Notes: a model not told the origin generated them from the letters alone. 64,000 bases of DNA from an uncultured Lachnospiraceae bacterium (GCA_910579865.1 CAJTXA010000008.1:62001-126000), one strand, 5' to 3'. Shown: positions 51,438 through 61,590, counted from the stretch's first letter. Made by a program: numbers and translations.

Positions 51438-52825
51438 TAAGCGAGTCCAAATATGATTTTGATCTGGATTTAAATAATACCAATTCCCTTTCTTTGATGA
51501 TAGGACAGATTCGGAGAGGTTCTACTGTATTAGAATTTGGTCCAGCAAATGGACGAATGACACGTTATCTAAAAGAAGCACTAGATTGTAGCGTCTATCT
51601 GGTTGAGATAGATGAGGAAGCAGGAAAACAGGCAGCACAATATGGAGAAGATATTGTAATTGATGATGCAGAAACTTATTCATGGTATGAAAGATATGAA
51701 AATATTCGATTTGATTATATTACCTTTGCAGATGTATTAGAGCATTTACGTGATCCAGAAAAGTTATTAAAAAAAGCCAAAAGTTTATTAAAACAAAATG
51801 GTTCTATTTTACTTTCTGTGCCTAATTTGGCACATAATTCAGTTGCCATTAGTCTGTTAAATAATGAATTTGAATATACCAATACAGGACTATTAGATAA
51901 TACACATATTCATTTTTTTACAAAGAATAGTTTGGATCATACAATGGAGCGCTGTGGGCTAATTGTAGCAAAACGTTTTGCTACGTATGCGCCAGCAGGG
52001 ACAACAGAAATTCCAGTGACCAATACTTCTGTTGCAGGGATTGATGAAAGTTATTGGAAGTCCCGTCCATTAGGAGAAGTTTATCAGTATGTATATGAAG
52101 CAAAGAAAGGCTTTGAATTTGTAACAGAGACAGAAAACTATCTACATGCAGGAACCTATCCTTACTATTTTCAGTTATTTTTTGATTATGGAGAAGGGTT
52201 TTCTGAGGAAAATAATAAAACAGTACAGATTAAGGTTCATGATGGGATACAAAAGATAGAATTTGATATTCCAAATGAAGTAAAAGCAGTTCGTGTTGAT
52301 CCATTAAATGGTGCTTGTATGATGGAATTAAAAACAATCTGTCAAGTAGAAAAAAATGAAAAAAAACAGTTAAAATTGCAGTATACCAATGCCTGTTATC
52401 AAGATGAAGATAAATATATTTTTACAACAGAAGATCCCAATATGATATTTGTAACAGAAGAAGGTGAATTTGGACATATTAGATTAGAGTTTCGATTTGT
52501 TACAATCGATGCAATTAAAGTGAAAGCAATCGCAGAGTATTTTGAGTCAGTTCGCAGGGAACTGGTAGATTATCGAAAGAAAATGGAAGAGGAAAAAGAA
52601 CGATTTCTACGGGAAGTTTACGAACCATGTAAACAGGAAAATGAACAAATTAAGCGACAGCTTTACGAGATGAAAGCGGATACGAACCGTACCAGGCAAC
52701 AGCTTCAAGAGTCTCATATTCAGATTGGGGAATATGCACAAACGGTAGATATTTTAACAGGTTCTACCAGTTGGAGAATGACAAGTCCAATTCGAAAAAT
52801 TGGGGATTTGTTAAAACGTATCTGA
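51434..52825 (+). CDS. SAM methyltransferase with C-terminal beta domain and coiled coil
   Basis: A 463-residue protein. Residues about 30-200 are a class I methyltransferase: VLEFGPANGRMTRYL, FADVLEHLRDP and LLSVPNLAHN. The segment about 225-370 is a beta-rich domain of unknown type, and about 375-440 is a coiled coil. Between Wzt and Wzm genes, a methyltransferase can cap the growing chain and so set its length, as in some O-antigens (WbdD). This is inference. AAGGAGG precedes the ATG, which overlaps the ATPase stop. Confidence 0.83.
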   Translation: MISESKYDFDLDLNNTNSLSLMIGQIRRGSTVLEFGPANGRMTRYLKEALDCSVYLVEIDEEAGKQAAQYGEDIVIDDAETYSWYERYENIRFDYITFADVLEHLRDPEKLLKKAKSLLKQNGSILLSVPNLAHNSVAISLLNNEFEYTNTGLLDNTHIHFFTKNSLDHTMERCGLIVAKRFATYAPAGTTEIPVTNTSVAGIDESYWKSRPLGEVYQYVYEAKKGFEFVTETENYLHAGTYPYYFQLFFDYGEGFSEENNKTVQIKVHDGIQKIEFDIPNEVKAVRVDPLNGACMMELKTICQVEKNEKKQLKLQYTNACYQDEDKYIFTTEDPNMIFVTEEGEFGHIRLEFRFVTIDAIKVKAIAEYFESVRRELVDYRKKMEEEKERFLREVYEPCKQENEQIKRQLYEMKADTNRTRQQLQESHIQIGEYAQTVDILTGSTSWRMTSPIRKIGDLLKRI

Positions 52826-52834
52826 GAAAGGCAA

Positions 52835-52863
52835 CCCGTATCATGATTCGAAAATGATACGGG
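52835..52863 (+). promoter_or_regulatory. Intercistronic hairpin before the permease gene
   Basis: CCCGTATCAT and ATGATACGGG form a perfect 10-bp stem with a 9-base loop, without a T-run. It may stabilise or cleave the mRNA between the methyltransferase and permease genes. Confidence 0.6.
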
Positions 52864-52877
52864 ATAAGAGGTGAGAT

Positions 52878-53726
52878 ATGGGGATTGCAACAAAAGGAAA
52901 AAAAGCAGTTTCGCTTGGACGTAATTGGTGCAGAGATATCTGGCGAAACCGGATGTTGATTCTAGATTTAGCAAATAAAGATTTTAAAGGAAGGTATGCG
53001 GCTTCTTATTTGGGAACAATATGGGCATTTGTGCAGCCAATTGTAACGATTTTAATTTATGTGTTTGTCTTTCAGGTTGGAATGAAAGCAACTCCTCCTG
53101 ATACAGCAAAAAATACCCCTTATTCTTTATGGCTAACGGTAGGAATTGTTCCGTGGTTCTTTTTTCAAGATGCACTAATGAGTGCAACAAATAGTTTAAT
53201 GGAATTTTCTTATTTGGTAAAAAAAATTGTGTTTAAGATTAGTGTGCTTCCAATTGTAAAAATTATTTCTGCATTTTACGTGCATATTTTCTTTGTATTT
53301 TTATTATTCGTATTGTCATGTCTATTTGGTTTTTTGCCTCATATCTATATGCTACAAGCAGTATATTATACAATTGCAGCAACAGTGTTAATATTGGGAC
53401 TATCTTATATAACGGCTTCTACTGTTGTTTTTTTTCGGGATTTAAGCCAGATTATCAGTGTTATATTGCAGTTTGGAATGTGGCTTACACCGATTATGTG
53501 GACTATGGATACAATGGGAATTGAAAACGAATGGGTACAGCGGCTTTTTAAGCTAAATCCAGTTTATTATATTGTAAATGGCTACCGAGATTCTTTTATC
53601 AATCAGGTTTGGTTTTGGGAGCATAAGGGATGGACAGTTTATTTTTGGGTGGTTACTTTATTAATCTGTGGGCTGGGAACAGTTACCTTTAAAAAGTTAG
53701 AAAAACATTTTGCAGATGTTTTATAA
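52878..53726 (+). CDS. wzm: Polysaccharide ABC exporter permease, Wzm type
   Basis: A 282-residue permease of the ABC-2 polysaccharide class, with six membrane helices. LILDLANKDFKGRYAASYLGTIWAFVQP, VGIVPWFFFQDAL, WLTPIMWT and the end motif LNPVYYIVNGYRDSF are typical of TagG/Wzm. With the Wzt-like ATPase it carries an undecaprenyl-linked glycan across the membrane. GAGGTGAG precedes its ATG. Confidence 0.93.
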   Translation: MGIATKGKKAVSLGRNWCRDIWRNRMLILDLANKDFKGRYAASYLGTIWAFVQPIVTILIYVFVFQVGMKATPPDTAKNTPYSLWLTVGIVPWFFFQDALMSATNSLMEFSYLVKKIVFKISVLPIVKIISAFYVHIFFVFLLFVLSCLFGFLPHIYMLQAVYYTIAATVLILGLSYITASTVVFFRDLSQIISVILQFGMWLTPIMWTMDTMGIENEWVQRLFKLNPVYYIVNGYRDSFINQVWFWEHKGWTVYFWVVTLLICGLGTVTFKKLEKHFADVL

Positions 53727-53754
53727 TTAGGATTAAAAAACAGGAGTAAAACAT

Positions 53755-55542
53755 ATGGGTGAAATAAGACAAAGTACACTAAGGCAAAGAATTAAGGTGG
53801 AGTGGAAAAGAAATGGAGCATATGGAATTGCCAGAAAAATACTTCGCCGGATAAAGGGTGAACCACCTGAACCACCTGTTCCTGCTTGGAATGTTTTAAC
53901 CTATAAAGAAAAAAAAGAACAAAAACAGATGACGTTTTCACAACGGCATGTATTTAGTATTTTAGTTCCACTCTATAATACGCCCCTTTCTTTTTTAAAA
54001 GAGATGGTTGCTTCTGTAGCAGAACAAACTTATGGTGGATGGGAACTTTGCTTAGCAGATGGAAGTGATGAGGCACACCGTGAAGTGGAAGACTGGTGCA
54101 GAAATTATGCAGCACAAGACAGTCGGGTAAAATATTGTAAATTAGAAGAAAATAAAGGAATATCAGAAAATACCAATGCCTGTATTAAGATGGCTTCTGG
54201 AGATTTTATTGCACTTTTTGATCATGATGATTTATTGACACCAGATGCGCTTTTTGAGGCTATGCGGGTATTAGAACGAAATACACAGATTGATGTTATT
54301 TATACCGATGAGGATAAGATCAATGCAGACTCTACCATTTATTCGGAACCACATTTTAAACCAGATTTCAATTTGGATTTGTTGCGGTCAAATAATTATA
54401 TTTGCCATTTTTTTATTGTAAGAAAAGTTCTTGTAGATAAAGTGGGAGGATTGCGAACAGAGTATAATGGTTCACAAGATTATGATTTTATTTTTCGTTG
54501 TGTGGAGCAGGCACGAGCGATTTATCATATTCCTAAAGTGCTTTATCATTGGAGGATGCATTCCGCTTCTACTGCTGCAAATCCAGAAAGCAAAATGTAT
54601 TGTTATGATGCTGGAAAGCGGGCGATTGAGGCGCATCTAAAGCGGATGAGAGTAGAGGGTGAAGTTGTGATGACAGAACATCTAGGATTTTATCGGGTAA
54701 AATATCCAGTAAAAGGAAATCCGCTTATTTCGATTATAATTCCAAATAAGGATGAAGCATCTACATTAGATGTCTGTCTGCGTTCTATTCGAGAACGGAG
54801 TACTTATAAAAATTATGAAATTATTGTTGTAGAAAATAATTCTACTAATCCAGATACTTTTGCTTATTATGATACATTAAAAAAATATCAAAATCTAAAA
54901 ATTGTAGAGTGGTTGGATCTGTTTCATTATCCAAAAATCAATAATTTTGGGATATCGTTTGCAAAGGGAGAATATTTAATTTTATTAAATAATGATACTG
55001 AAATTCTTACTCCAAACTGGATAGAAGAATTATTGTCTCATTGCCAGAGACCAGAGGTAGGAATTACTGGTTCGAAGTTATATTATCCAGATGATAAAAT
55101 TCAGCATGCAGGTGTCATTATCGGACTTGGCGGTATTGCAGGACATGCATTTTCCTGCCAAAGCAGAAAGGATCCAGGATATTTTGCTAGGGCAATTGTA
55201 CAGCAGGATTTAAGCGCTGTAACAGCAGCTTGTTTTATGGTTTCTCGTGCAATCTATGAAGAGGTAGGCGGAATGGAGGAACAACTTCAAGTTGCTTTTA
55301 ATGATGTAGACTTTTGCCTAAAGGTAAGGGATAAAGGATATCTAGTGGTATATAATCCAAATGTGGAATTATATCATTACGAATCTAAGTCAAGAGGGCT
55401 AGAGGATACCCCACGTAAACATGCCAGATTTGAACGAGAAGTGAATTTTATGAAAGCACGGTGGGAGAAGGTTCTAGAAAAAGGGGATCCTTACTATAAT
55501 CCGAATTTAACACTGGTGCGAGGGGACTTTTCTCCTAAGTAA
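53755..55542 (+). CDS. Double-domain family 2 glycosyltransferase
   Basis: A 595-residue protein with two GT-A domains. The first (about 65-280) starts ILVPLYNTPLS and has FDHDDLLTP as DXD region and SQDYDF. The second (about 320-580) starts IIIPNKDEAST and has LLNNDTEILTPNW and FNDVDFCLKVR. It resembles enzymes that build alternating rhamnan backbones by two linkages. It lies 28 bases behind wzm. The donor is most likely dTDP-rhamnose, by context. Confidence 0.88.
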   Translation: MGEIRQSTLRQRIKVEWKRNGAYGIARKILRRIKGEPPEPPVPAWNVLTYKEKKEQKQMTFSQRHVFSILVPLYNTPLSFLKEMVASVAEQTYGGWELCLADGSDEAHREVEDWCRNYAAQDSRVKYCKLEENKGISENTNACIKMASGDFIALFDHDDLLTPDALFEAMRVLERNTQIDVIYTDEDKINADSTIYSEPHFKPDFNLDLLRSNNYICHFFIVRKVLVDKVGGLRTEYNGSQDYDFIFRCVEQARAIYHIPKVLYHWRMHSASTAANPESKMYCYDAGKRAIEAHLKRMRVEGEVVMTEHLGFYRVKYPVKGNPLISIIIPNKDEASTLDVCLRSIRERSTYKNYEIIVVENNSTNPDTFAYYDTLKKYQNLKIVEWLDLFHYPKINNFGISFAKGEYLILLNNDTEILTPNWIEELLSHCQRPEVGITGSKLYYPDDKIQHAGVIIGLGGIAGHAFSCQSRKDPGYFARAIVQQDLSAVTAACFMVSRAIYEEVGGMEEQLQVAFNDVDFCLKVRDKGYLVVYNPNVELYHYESKSRGLEDTPRKHARFEREVNFMKARWEKVLEKGDPYYNPNLTLVRGDFSPK

Positions 55543-55560
55543 AAAGCAGGAGGTTTCGAG

Positions 55561-57432
55561 ATGAAAGAGAGTATTGCAGAGATAAAGGGGAAACTAACAG
55601 CAAAGGGAATAAAAAAGGAGAGACAAAAAAGAGAACGATTTCGGATTCGTATTACGGAAGAACCATTGACAGGATGGGATTATATTCTTTTTACATTAAT
55701 AGCCGTTGTTTGTTTTTTTAGTTTTCAGCATGGAGATATTTTACACACAGCAGGTTCTTCTTTTGGTTACTTAGATGGGCATTTTTTTGATTTTTATGAT
55801 TATAATACACAGTATGGAATTTGGGACAGTTATATGCCAAGTTCTTACTGGATGTTTGCTGTATGGAATATCCCACTTAAGGTATTTGGTATTGTATCTC
55901 ATCCAACGCAAATTGTTTCAAGAGGCGTTTTAATGTGGTATAAGCTGCTTCCAGTAACATTATATATGATTTCTGGATATTTTATTTATAAAATTTGTAT
56001 GGAAATTGGAATGGGAAGTAAGAAATCTAAGATTTGCACGTATGCATTTTATACCACTCCAATTGGATTTTTTAGTCAGTTTATATTTGGACAGTATGAT
56101 ATCTTTACTTTATTTTTTATGTTAATTGGAATTTATTATTATTTTAAAGGAAAAGATATGTTATTTGTTCTTTTCTTTGCTTTTTCTGTACCATTTAAGT
56201 ATTTTTCATTGTTGGTATTTTTTCCATTACTTTTGCTAAAAGAGAAGAATGTATGGAAAGTGATACGCTCAGTAATATTGGTAGTGATTCCTTATATAAT
56301 AGAGCTTTGTATGTATTATCCAAGCCAAGTATTTCGGGAATATGTACTTGGATTTCAGGCTACTAATTATATTTTTGAAGCTACTATTAATTTAACGGAA
56401 TATCGGATTAGTTACTCGGTTGTAATTTTTGCGCTTGTCTGTGCATGGGCTTATTTTACAAATATTCAAGGTCGGACTGATTGGGCAGAATGGGCTTTTT
56501 TCCTGTCAGGACTTTCTATTTTCGTCGCTTTTGGAATAAGCAGATGGCATCCACAGTGGCTGCTTATGGGAATGCCTTTTTTACTAATTAGCGCATTTTT
56601 GCATAAGGATACTAAAATTTGGATGATATTAGATATTCTTTTGATGTTAGTATTTAGTATCTATGTAGTAAACTATTGGAAAGATCGGGTGGATCAGTTT
56701 TTACTTTCAAATGCATTATTTAAAAATATTTATCAGGAATATAATGTAGGATCGAAAGTGACAATGCGGGCACTTTATAAGATTACAGATATGAATTTAA
56801 TTATGTCTATGTTTTCTGGACTGATGTTGATTATGGTACTTTTTAAACATCCAAAACAGTGTCTTAGAGATGTTAGTACAAATATTAGTGATAGCATTGG
56901 TTGGATTCGTACTAGATTTTTACTTGGTGTAGGAATTTTTATTATACCAGCTTTTATCTGTTTGTTTCTGTCTTTAATTCCACCTTATGTTACAACAAAT
57001 ACAGGAAATCCTACAGTTGGAGCAGGATTAATCACCTCTGAAATTGTAATGGAGCAGCATTTTACAGCAAAGAAAGATAGTATTGCCTATCTGACATTCC
57101 GAGTGGGAACTTATAATCGAACCAATGATTCTAAATTGCAAGTACGCTTAAAAGATGGACAAACAGATGCTGTACTAGCAGAAGAAAGCTTTGATGTAAG
57201 TCGGTTTGGGGATAATGACTGGCAGCGGTTTGACTGTGGAAATGTAAGGGTGACACCAGGACGGGAGTATTATGTAGAATTTTCTTCGCCAGATGCAAAT
57301 GGAGGAAATTCAATTACCTTATATCGAACAGCAGATAAAGGCGATATTTATGGATGCTTTGCTGAAATCAATCAGGTAGAACAGGAATTTCAGATCTGCA
57401 TGAAAGTTTTTGAAAATGAGCGAAAGAAGTAA
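55561..57432 (+). CDS. GT-C fold membrane glycosyltransferase, mannosyltransferase-like
   Basis: A 623-residue protein with about 11-12 membrane helices and an acidic outward loop after the first (FGYLDGHFFDFYDYN), the place of the catalytic acids in GT-C enzymes that use polyprenyl-phosphate sugars. FGQYDIFTLFF resembles PIG-M/ALG-like members. The last 130 residues form a beta domain outside the membrane (IAYLTFRVGTYN, YVEFSSPDANGG). It may decorate the exported chain from the outer face. The sugar is unknown. Confidence 0.78.
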   Translation: MKESIAEIKGKLTAKGIKKERQKRERFRIRITEEPLTGWDYILFTLIAVVCFFSFQHGDILHTAGSSFGYLDGHFFDFYDYNTQYGIWDSYMPSSYWMFAVWNIPLKVFGIVSHPTQIVSRGVLMWYKLLPVTLYMISGYFIYKICMEIGMGSKKSKICTYAFYTTPIGFFSQFIFGQYDIFTLFFMLIGIYYYFKGKDMLFVLFFAFSVPFKYFSLLVFFPLLLLKEKNVWKVIRSVILVVIPYIIELCMYYPSQVFREYVLGFQATNYIFEATINLTEYRISYSVVIFALVCAWAYFTNIQGRTDWAEWAFFLSGLSIFVAFGISRWHPQWLLMGMPFLLISAFLHKDTKIWMILDILLMLVFSIYVVNYWKDRVDQFLLSNALFKNIYQEYNVGSKVTMRALYKITDMNLIMSMFSGLMLIMVLFKHPKQCLRDVSTNISDSIGWIRTRFLLGVGIFIIPAFICLFLSLIPPYVTTNTGNPTVGAGLITSEIVMEQHFTAKKDSIAYLTFRVGTYNRTNDSKLQVRLKDGQTDAVLAEESFDVSRFGDNDWQRFDCGNVRVTPGREYYVEFSSPDANGGNSITLYRTADKGDIYGCFAEINQVEQEFQICMKVFENERKK

Positions 57433-57472
57433 GGAAAGAAATAGAGTATAATACAGTAGAATGGAGGAACAA

Positions 57473-58249
57473 ATGAAGGTTGTTATTTTAGCAGGGGGAT
57501 TTGGCTCACGGATTAGTGAAGAAAGTCATTTAAAACCAAAACCAATGATTGAGATTGGGGAGAAGCCGATTTTATGGCATATTATGAAAGGTTATTCCCA
57601 ATATGGGTTTCATGAATTTATTATTTGTCTTGGATATAAACAGCATGTAGTAAAAGAATTTTTTGCTGATTATTTTTTGCATACTTCGGACGTTACCTTT
57701 GATTTGGCAGAGAACCGCATGGAAGTGCATAATAATTATTCTGAGCCGTGGAAAGTGACGTTGGTAGATACAGGTTTAAATACTTCTACTGGTGGGAGGA
57801 TTAAGCGAATTCGAGATTATGTTGGAGAGGAACCATTCTTTTTAACATATGGAGATGCAGTAGCAGATGTGAATATTTGTAAGCTTTTAGAATTTCATCA
57901 GACACATGGAAAGATTGTTACAATTACAACCGTAAATATCAGCCAGATGAAAGGTGTGCTTGATGTTGGAGAGGACAATACCATACTGTCATTTCGAGAG
58001 AAGTATGATGAGGATGCTAGTTTGATCAATGGCGGATTTATGGTGATGAATTCAAAGGTATTTGATTATCTAGGAGATGGTTCTGCTATGTTTGAGAAGG
58101 GGCCAATGAGTCAGCTTGCAGCAGATCGACAGATGATGGCTTATTATCATAAAGGATTTTGGCAGTGTATGGATACACAACGAGAAATGAAGTATTTAGA
58201 AGAACTTTGGCAGTCAGGAAAGGCACCATGGAAAACATGGGATCGATAA
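57473..58249 (+). CDS. rfbF: Glucose-1-phosphate cytidylyltransferase
   Basis: A 258-residue enzyme making CDP-glucose, the entry to CDP-3,6-dideoxyhexoses. VVILAGGFGSRISEES is the nucleotide loop, KPKPMIEIGEKPILWHIM the substrate region, and LTYGDAVADV the metal-binding part. All fit RfbF/AscA. The ATG at 57473 follows GGAGGAAC. Its partners rfbG and rfbH are 2.3 kb downstream, split from it by two membrane-protein genes. Confidence 0.94.
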   Translation: MKVVILAGGFGSRISEESHLKPKPMIEIGEKPILWHIMKGYSQYGFHEFIICLGYKQHVVKEFFADYFLHTSDVTFDLAENRMEVHNNYSEPWKVTLVDTGLNTSTGGRIKRIRDYVGEEPFFLTYGDAVADVNICKLLEFHQTHGKIVTITTVNISQMKGVLDVGEDNTILSFREKYDEDASLINGGFMVMNSKVFDYLGDGSAMFEKGPMSQLAADRQMMAYYHKGFWQCMDTQREMKYLEELWQSGKAPWKTWDR

Positions 58250-58270
58250 AAACGAGAAAAATAGAAAGGA

Positions 58271-59128
58271 ATGGCAGGCGGAATGACAGAAAAGAGAAGA
58301 ACGATATGGATAGGAATAATAGTAGTTTTGTTGCTTCCTCTTCTGTTTTCCCTTGTTGTGGCAGCAGATAGAGGCAAGATTCGTATAGAGACAAAAGCAC
58401 AAATAGTAGAGGGAAAAGTATCCTATGTAATTGATGCTGTTCAGGTAGAAGAGACCATTAAGATTCAGGGTTGGGCGTTAATTTTAGGTGAAGAGATAAA
58501 GACAGTCAACTGTAATGTAATGCTGATTGGGGAGGAAAGCAAAGAGCAATGGATACTTCCTACTATGGTGATAGAAAGAAATGATTTAACAGAAGCTTTT
58601 TCAGATGGAATAGATTATGCAAAAGCAGGATTTCTTGCTAATATTCCTAAAAATCGACTTTCTTTGGAAAGAGAAAATTATCAAATCTATCTGGAGTATT
58701 TAACAAATGGACATTCCTATTTGGTACCTACGAATGTACAGGTGCGTAGTATTAGAGAGATCTCTTGGCAGGAAACGGATAATCAGGAGGCAGGCATTTC
58801 ATTTTTGATTGATGCTGTGACAGCAAAAAAGAAGGTTTTAACAATAGAAGGCTGGTTGTTTTGTCAGAAAGATTTAAATAAAATAGGAAAAACAGAAGTA
58901 TTACTTTTAAATGCCAGAACAGGCAAAGCTTATATTGTTCCAACCGATCAAGTAGAACGAATGGATTTGGCCAATAAACAGGCTGGATTTATCGCTTCAG
59001 TAGAAACTTGGAGGTTTGACTTTGGATATGATTCTTTTGAGATTTGTCTTCGTTATACAGATGAAAGAGAAGTTGCTATGATTCATACAGGACAGTATGT
59101 GAATCTGGAAGAACAGGAGGATGAATAG
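58271..59128 (+). CDS. Unknown membrane-anchored protein with a duplicated beta domain
   Basis: A 285-residue protein, family not recognised. One N-terminal helix (about 12-32) anchors it with the rest outside. Two related domains follow: YVIDAVQVEETIKIQGWALI (about 50) and FLIDAVTAKKKVLTIEGWLF (about 178), each then with a TEVLL- or NVMLI-like strand, VPT or LPT, and a KAGF or KQAGF segment. This looks like an internal tandem duplication. The start is uncertain (ATG at 58271 or 58283). It probably interacts with glycan or its exporter at the outer face. Confidence 0.72.
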   Translation: MAGGMTEKRRTIWIGIIVVLLLPLLFSLVVAADRGKIRIETKAQIVEGKVSYVIDAVQVEETIKIQGWALILGEEIKTVNCNVMLIGEESKEQWILPTMVIERNDLTEAFSDGIDYAKAGFLANIPKNRLSLERENYQIYLEYLTNGHSYLVPTNVQVRSIREISWQETDNQEAGISFLIDAVTAKKKVLTIEGWLFCQKDLNKIGKTEVLLLNARTGKAYIVPTDQVERMDLANKQAGFIASVETWRFDFGYDSFEICLRYTDEREVAMIHTGQYVNLEEQEDE

Positions 59129-59129
59129 G

Positions 59130-60506
59130 ATGAACCATACAAGCAAAAAAAATGCAATGCCATTTTTACTGTTATTTGCAGCATTTTTCCTTTTACATCT
59201 ATGGATGCCTCATATTCGGGATGATAGGGTAATTGAGGAAGGGATGGAGTTTACTTCTATTACACCAAATTATATTTTATATTTAATTGGATCGAAGTAT
59301 AAAGAATGGTCATCACGAACATTAATCAATGTGATGACCTTGATCATGGGAAAATTGCCGCATATTATTTGGATTATTTTGGATAGCGGAATGGCAGTTC
59401 TTGTAGCGTGGTCCATTTCTTGTCTTACAAAAGAAAAAGAAAGAGAAGAAGTACAAATAAATTGGTTTATTGTTGCTTTACTTTTTCTTTATCCATTTTC
59501 GCATATGGCTACGGCTGGCTGGAAAGCAACGACAGTAACATATTGGTGGGCACTTGCCTGTGGACTTTATGCGATGCTTCCGATTCAGAGATGGATTTTT
59601 GGAGAAAAAATTCGAGGATGGGAGTATCCTCTTTTCTTTTTGGCAGCTTTATATGGAGCAAACCAAGAGCAGATGTCAGCGGTGCTTACTGGGATCTATG
59701 GATGTAGTATACTTGTCATTTTTTGGATGGTATGGAGTGGACAAGGAAAAGGTAAGAAAAGGGAAGTTATTTTTTTAGGAGTGATATTTTTTATTTGTTT
59801 TGCAGAGTTTCTTTTGGCATTATTTTGTCCTGGAAATGAAGCTCGCATGGGGGATGAAACAGCTATTTGGTTTGCAGATTATGGTCGGATAACTTGGGTT
59901 CAAAAACTGGAAATGGGGATTTCTTCTGCTGGATATAAATTATTTTATAGTGGAAATTTATGTTTTCTTGTACTTACTGGAATTTTCTTTTGGTTAGTAT
60001 GGAAAAAATATCACCGACAAGAGTATCGGATAGTCGCTGGAATTCCTTTTATTATGTGTCTGATAATGGGACCATGTTATAATTTAGTATCAAATAGTTT
60101 AGAAGGATTAAAGAAGTGGAAAGCGGGATTGACTTCTTATGGAACGATTACAGTGGAAAATTATACAGAATGGTCTTCTTATTTGCCTTTGATTTGGATA
60201 GGAATAGGGATAGGGTGCTTGATGCTGACGTTTTATCTGGTATTTGGAAAGAGCTGGAAAACTTTTGGATTATGTGTAATATTTCTTATTGGATATGCTA
60301 GTCGGGTGGTGTTGGGATTTTCCCCTACAGTCTGGGCATCTAGTGATCGGACTTATTTGTTTCTTTATATGGCGGTAATTGTAGTAGCAGTATTTGGATA
60401 TCAAGAAGGAGTACGAAAGAAAATATGGGGAGCTTTGGAGGGATGGATTTTTTATGTTTTGGCTGGAGTGAGTTTTGTAAGTCAGATATTTGCTATTTTG
60501 GGATAA
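59130..60506 (+). CDS. DUF6056/GtrII-like polytopic membrane protein
   Basis: A 458-residue protein with about 12 membrane helices. HIRDDRVIEEGMEFTS after the first helix, and the SSRTLIN, TAGWKATT and GANQEQMSAVL segments match DUF6056 and GtrII-like glycosyltransferases, which use lipid-linked sugars to modify glycans on the outer face. The ATG at 59130 is chosen since AGGAGG lies 9 bases before it; an ATG at 59121 touches that site. The order here suggests side-chain addition of the 3,6-dideoxyhexose or another sugar. That is inference. Confidence 0.72.
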   Translation: MNHTSKKNAMPFLLLFAAFFLLHLWMPHIRDDRVIEEGMEFTSITPNYILYLIGSKYKEWSSRTLINVMTLIMGKLPHIIWIILDSGMAVLVAWSISCLTKEKEREEVQINWFIVALLFLYPFSHMATAGWKATTVTYWWALACGLYAMLPIQRWIFGEKIRGWEYPLFFLAALYGANQEQMSAVLTGIYGCSILVIFWMVWSGQGKGKKREVIFLGVIFFICFAEFLLALFCPGNEARMGDETAIWFADYGRITWVQKLEMGISSAGYKLFYSGNLCFLVLTGIFFWLVWKKYHRQEYRIVAGIPFIMCLIMGPCYNLVSNSLEGLKKWKAGLTSYGTITVENYTEWSSYLPLIWIGIGIGCLMLTFYLVFGKSWKTFGLCVIFLIGYASRVVLGFSPTVWASSDRTYLFLYMAVIVVAVFGYQEGVRKKIWGALEGWIFYVLAGVSFVSQIFAILG

Positions 60507-60522
60507 GAAAGGAGATTTCTAT

Positions 60523-61590
60523 ATGTTTCATGTAGATTTTTATAAAGATAAATCTGTATTTCTAACAGGTCATACAGGGTTTAAAGGAACTTGGCTAACA
60601 AAGATGCTTGTAATGGCTGGAGCAAAAGTAACAGGTTATTCTTTAGAACCACCAACAACGCCAAATTTGTATGAGATGACAAGTTTATCAAAAAATATAA
60701 CATCGGTTATAGGAGATATTCGAGATAAAGAAAAGCTTTTCAAAGCGTTTGAGAGAGCAAAGCCAGAGATTGTTTTTCATCTGGCAGCACAGCCAATTGT
60801 GAGGGATTCTTATCAGGATCCAGTCTATACGTATGAAACCAATGTAATGGGAACTGTTTATCTATTAGAATGTATTCGTCAAAGTGATACCGTAAAGTCT
60901 TTTTTAAATGTCACAACAGATAAGGTTTATGAAAATAAAGAGTGGGAATGGGGGTATCGGGAAGAAGATCCTTTAGATGGCTATGATCCTTACTCGAATA
61001 GTAAGTCGTGTTCGGAGCTAGTAACACATAGTTATAAGAAATCTTTTTTTGCAGATGAAAGGGTAGCGATATCCACTGCCCGTGCTGGAAATGTAATTGG
61101 AGGAGGAGATTTTGCAAATTATCGCATTATTCCTGACTGCATAGAGGCTGCAAGAAAGGGAGAGGATATTATTGTACGAAATCCTAATTCAACAAGACCA
61201 TATCAGCATGTATTAGAACCACTTGCAGCCTATCTTATGATTGCGGAACAACAGTATAAAGACAGAAGTTATGCTGGATACTATAATGTAGGACCAGATG
61301 AGAAAGATTGTATTACAACAGGGCAGCTGGTAAATTATTTTTGCCAGTTTTGGAAAGATGGAGTTCATTGGAGGAGTCAAGAAGAAAATGGTCCTCATGA
61401 GGCAAACTTTTTAAAATTGGATTGTTCACGAATTAAAAAGGTGTTTGGATGGAAACCAGTTTGGGGAGTAGAAGAGGCTTTGGAGAAAGTGGTAGAATGG
61501 TCAAAGGTTTATGTAGAAGGTAAAGAGATAGAGACTTGTATGGAACAACAAATTGAGTCATTTAGAAAGAAGGAGAATGAAAATGTTTGA
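60523..61590 (+). CDS. rfbG: CDP-glucose 4,6-dehydratase
   Basis: A 355-residue SDR enzyme producing CDP-4-keto-6-deoxyglucose. VFLTGHTGFKGTWLT is the family form of the NAD loop; HLAAQPIVRDSY, TTDKVYEN and the catalytic YSNSKSCSE match RfbG. AAAGGAG lies before the ATG at 60523. It overlaps rfbH by 8 bases. Confidence 0.94.
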   Translation: MFHVDFYKDKSVFLTGHTGFKGTWLTKMLVMAGAKVTGYSLEPPTTPNLYEMTSLSKNITSVIGDIRDKEKLFKAFERAKPEIVFHLAAQPIVRDSYQDPVYTYETNVMGTVYLLECIRQSDTVKSFLNVTTDKVYENKEWEWGYREEDPLDGYDPYSNSKSCSELVTHSYKKSFFADERVAISTARAGNVIGGGDFANYRIIPDCIEAARKGEDIIVRNPNSTRPYQHVLEPLAAYLMIAEQQYKDRSYAGYYNVGPDEKDCITTGQLVNYFCQFWKDGVHWRSQEENGPHEANFLKLDCSRIKKVFGWKPVWGVEEALEKVVEWSKVYVEGKEIETCMEQQIESFRKKENENV

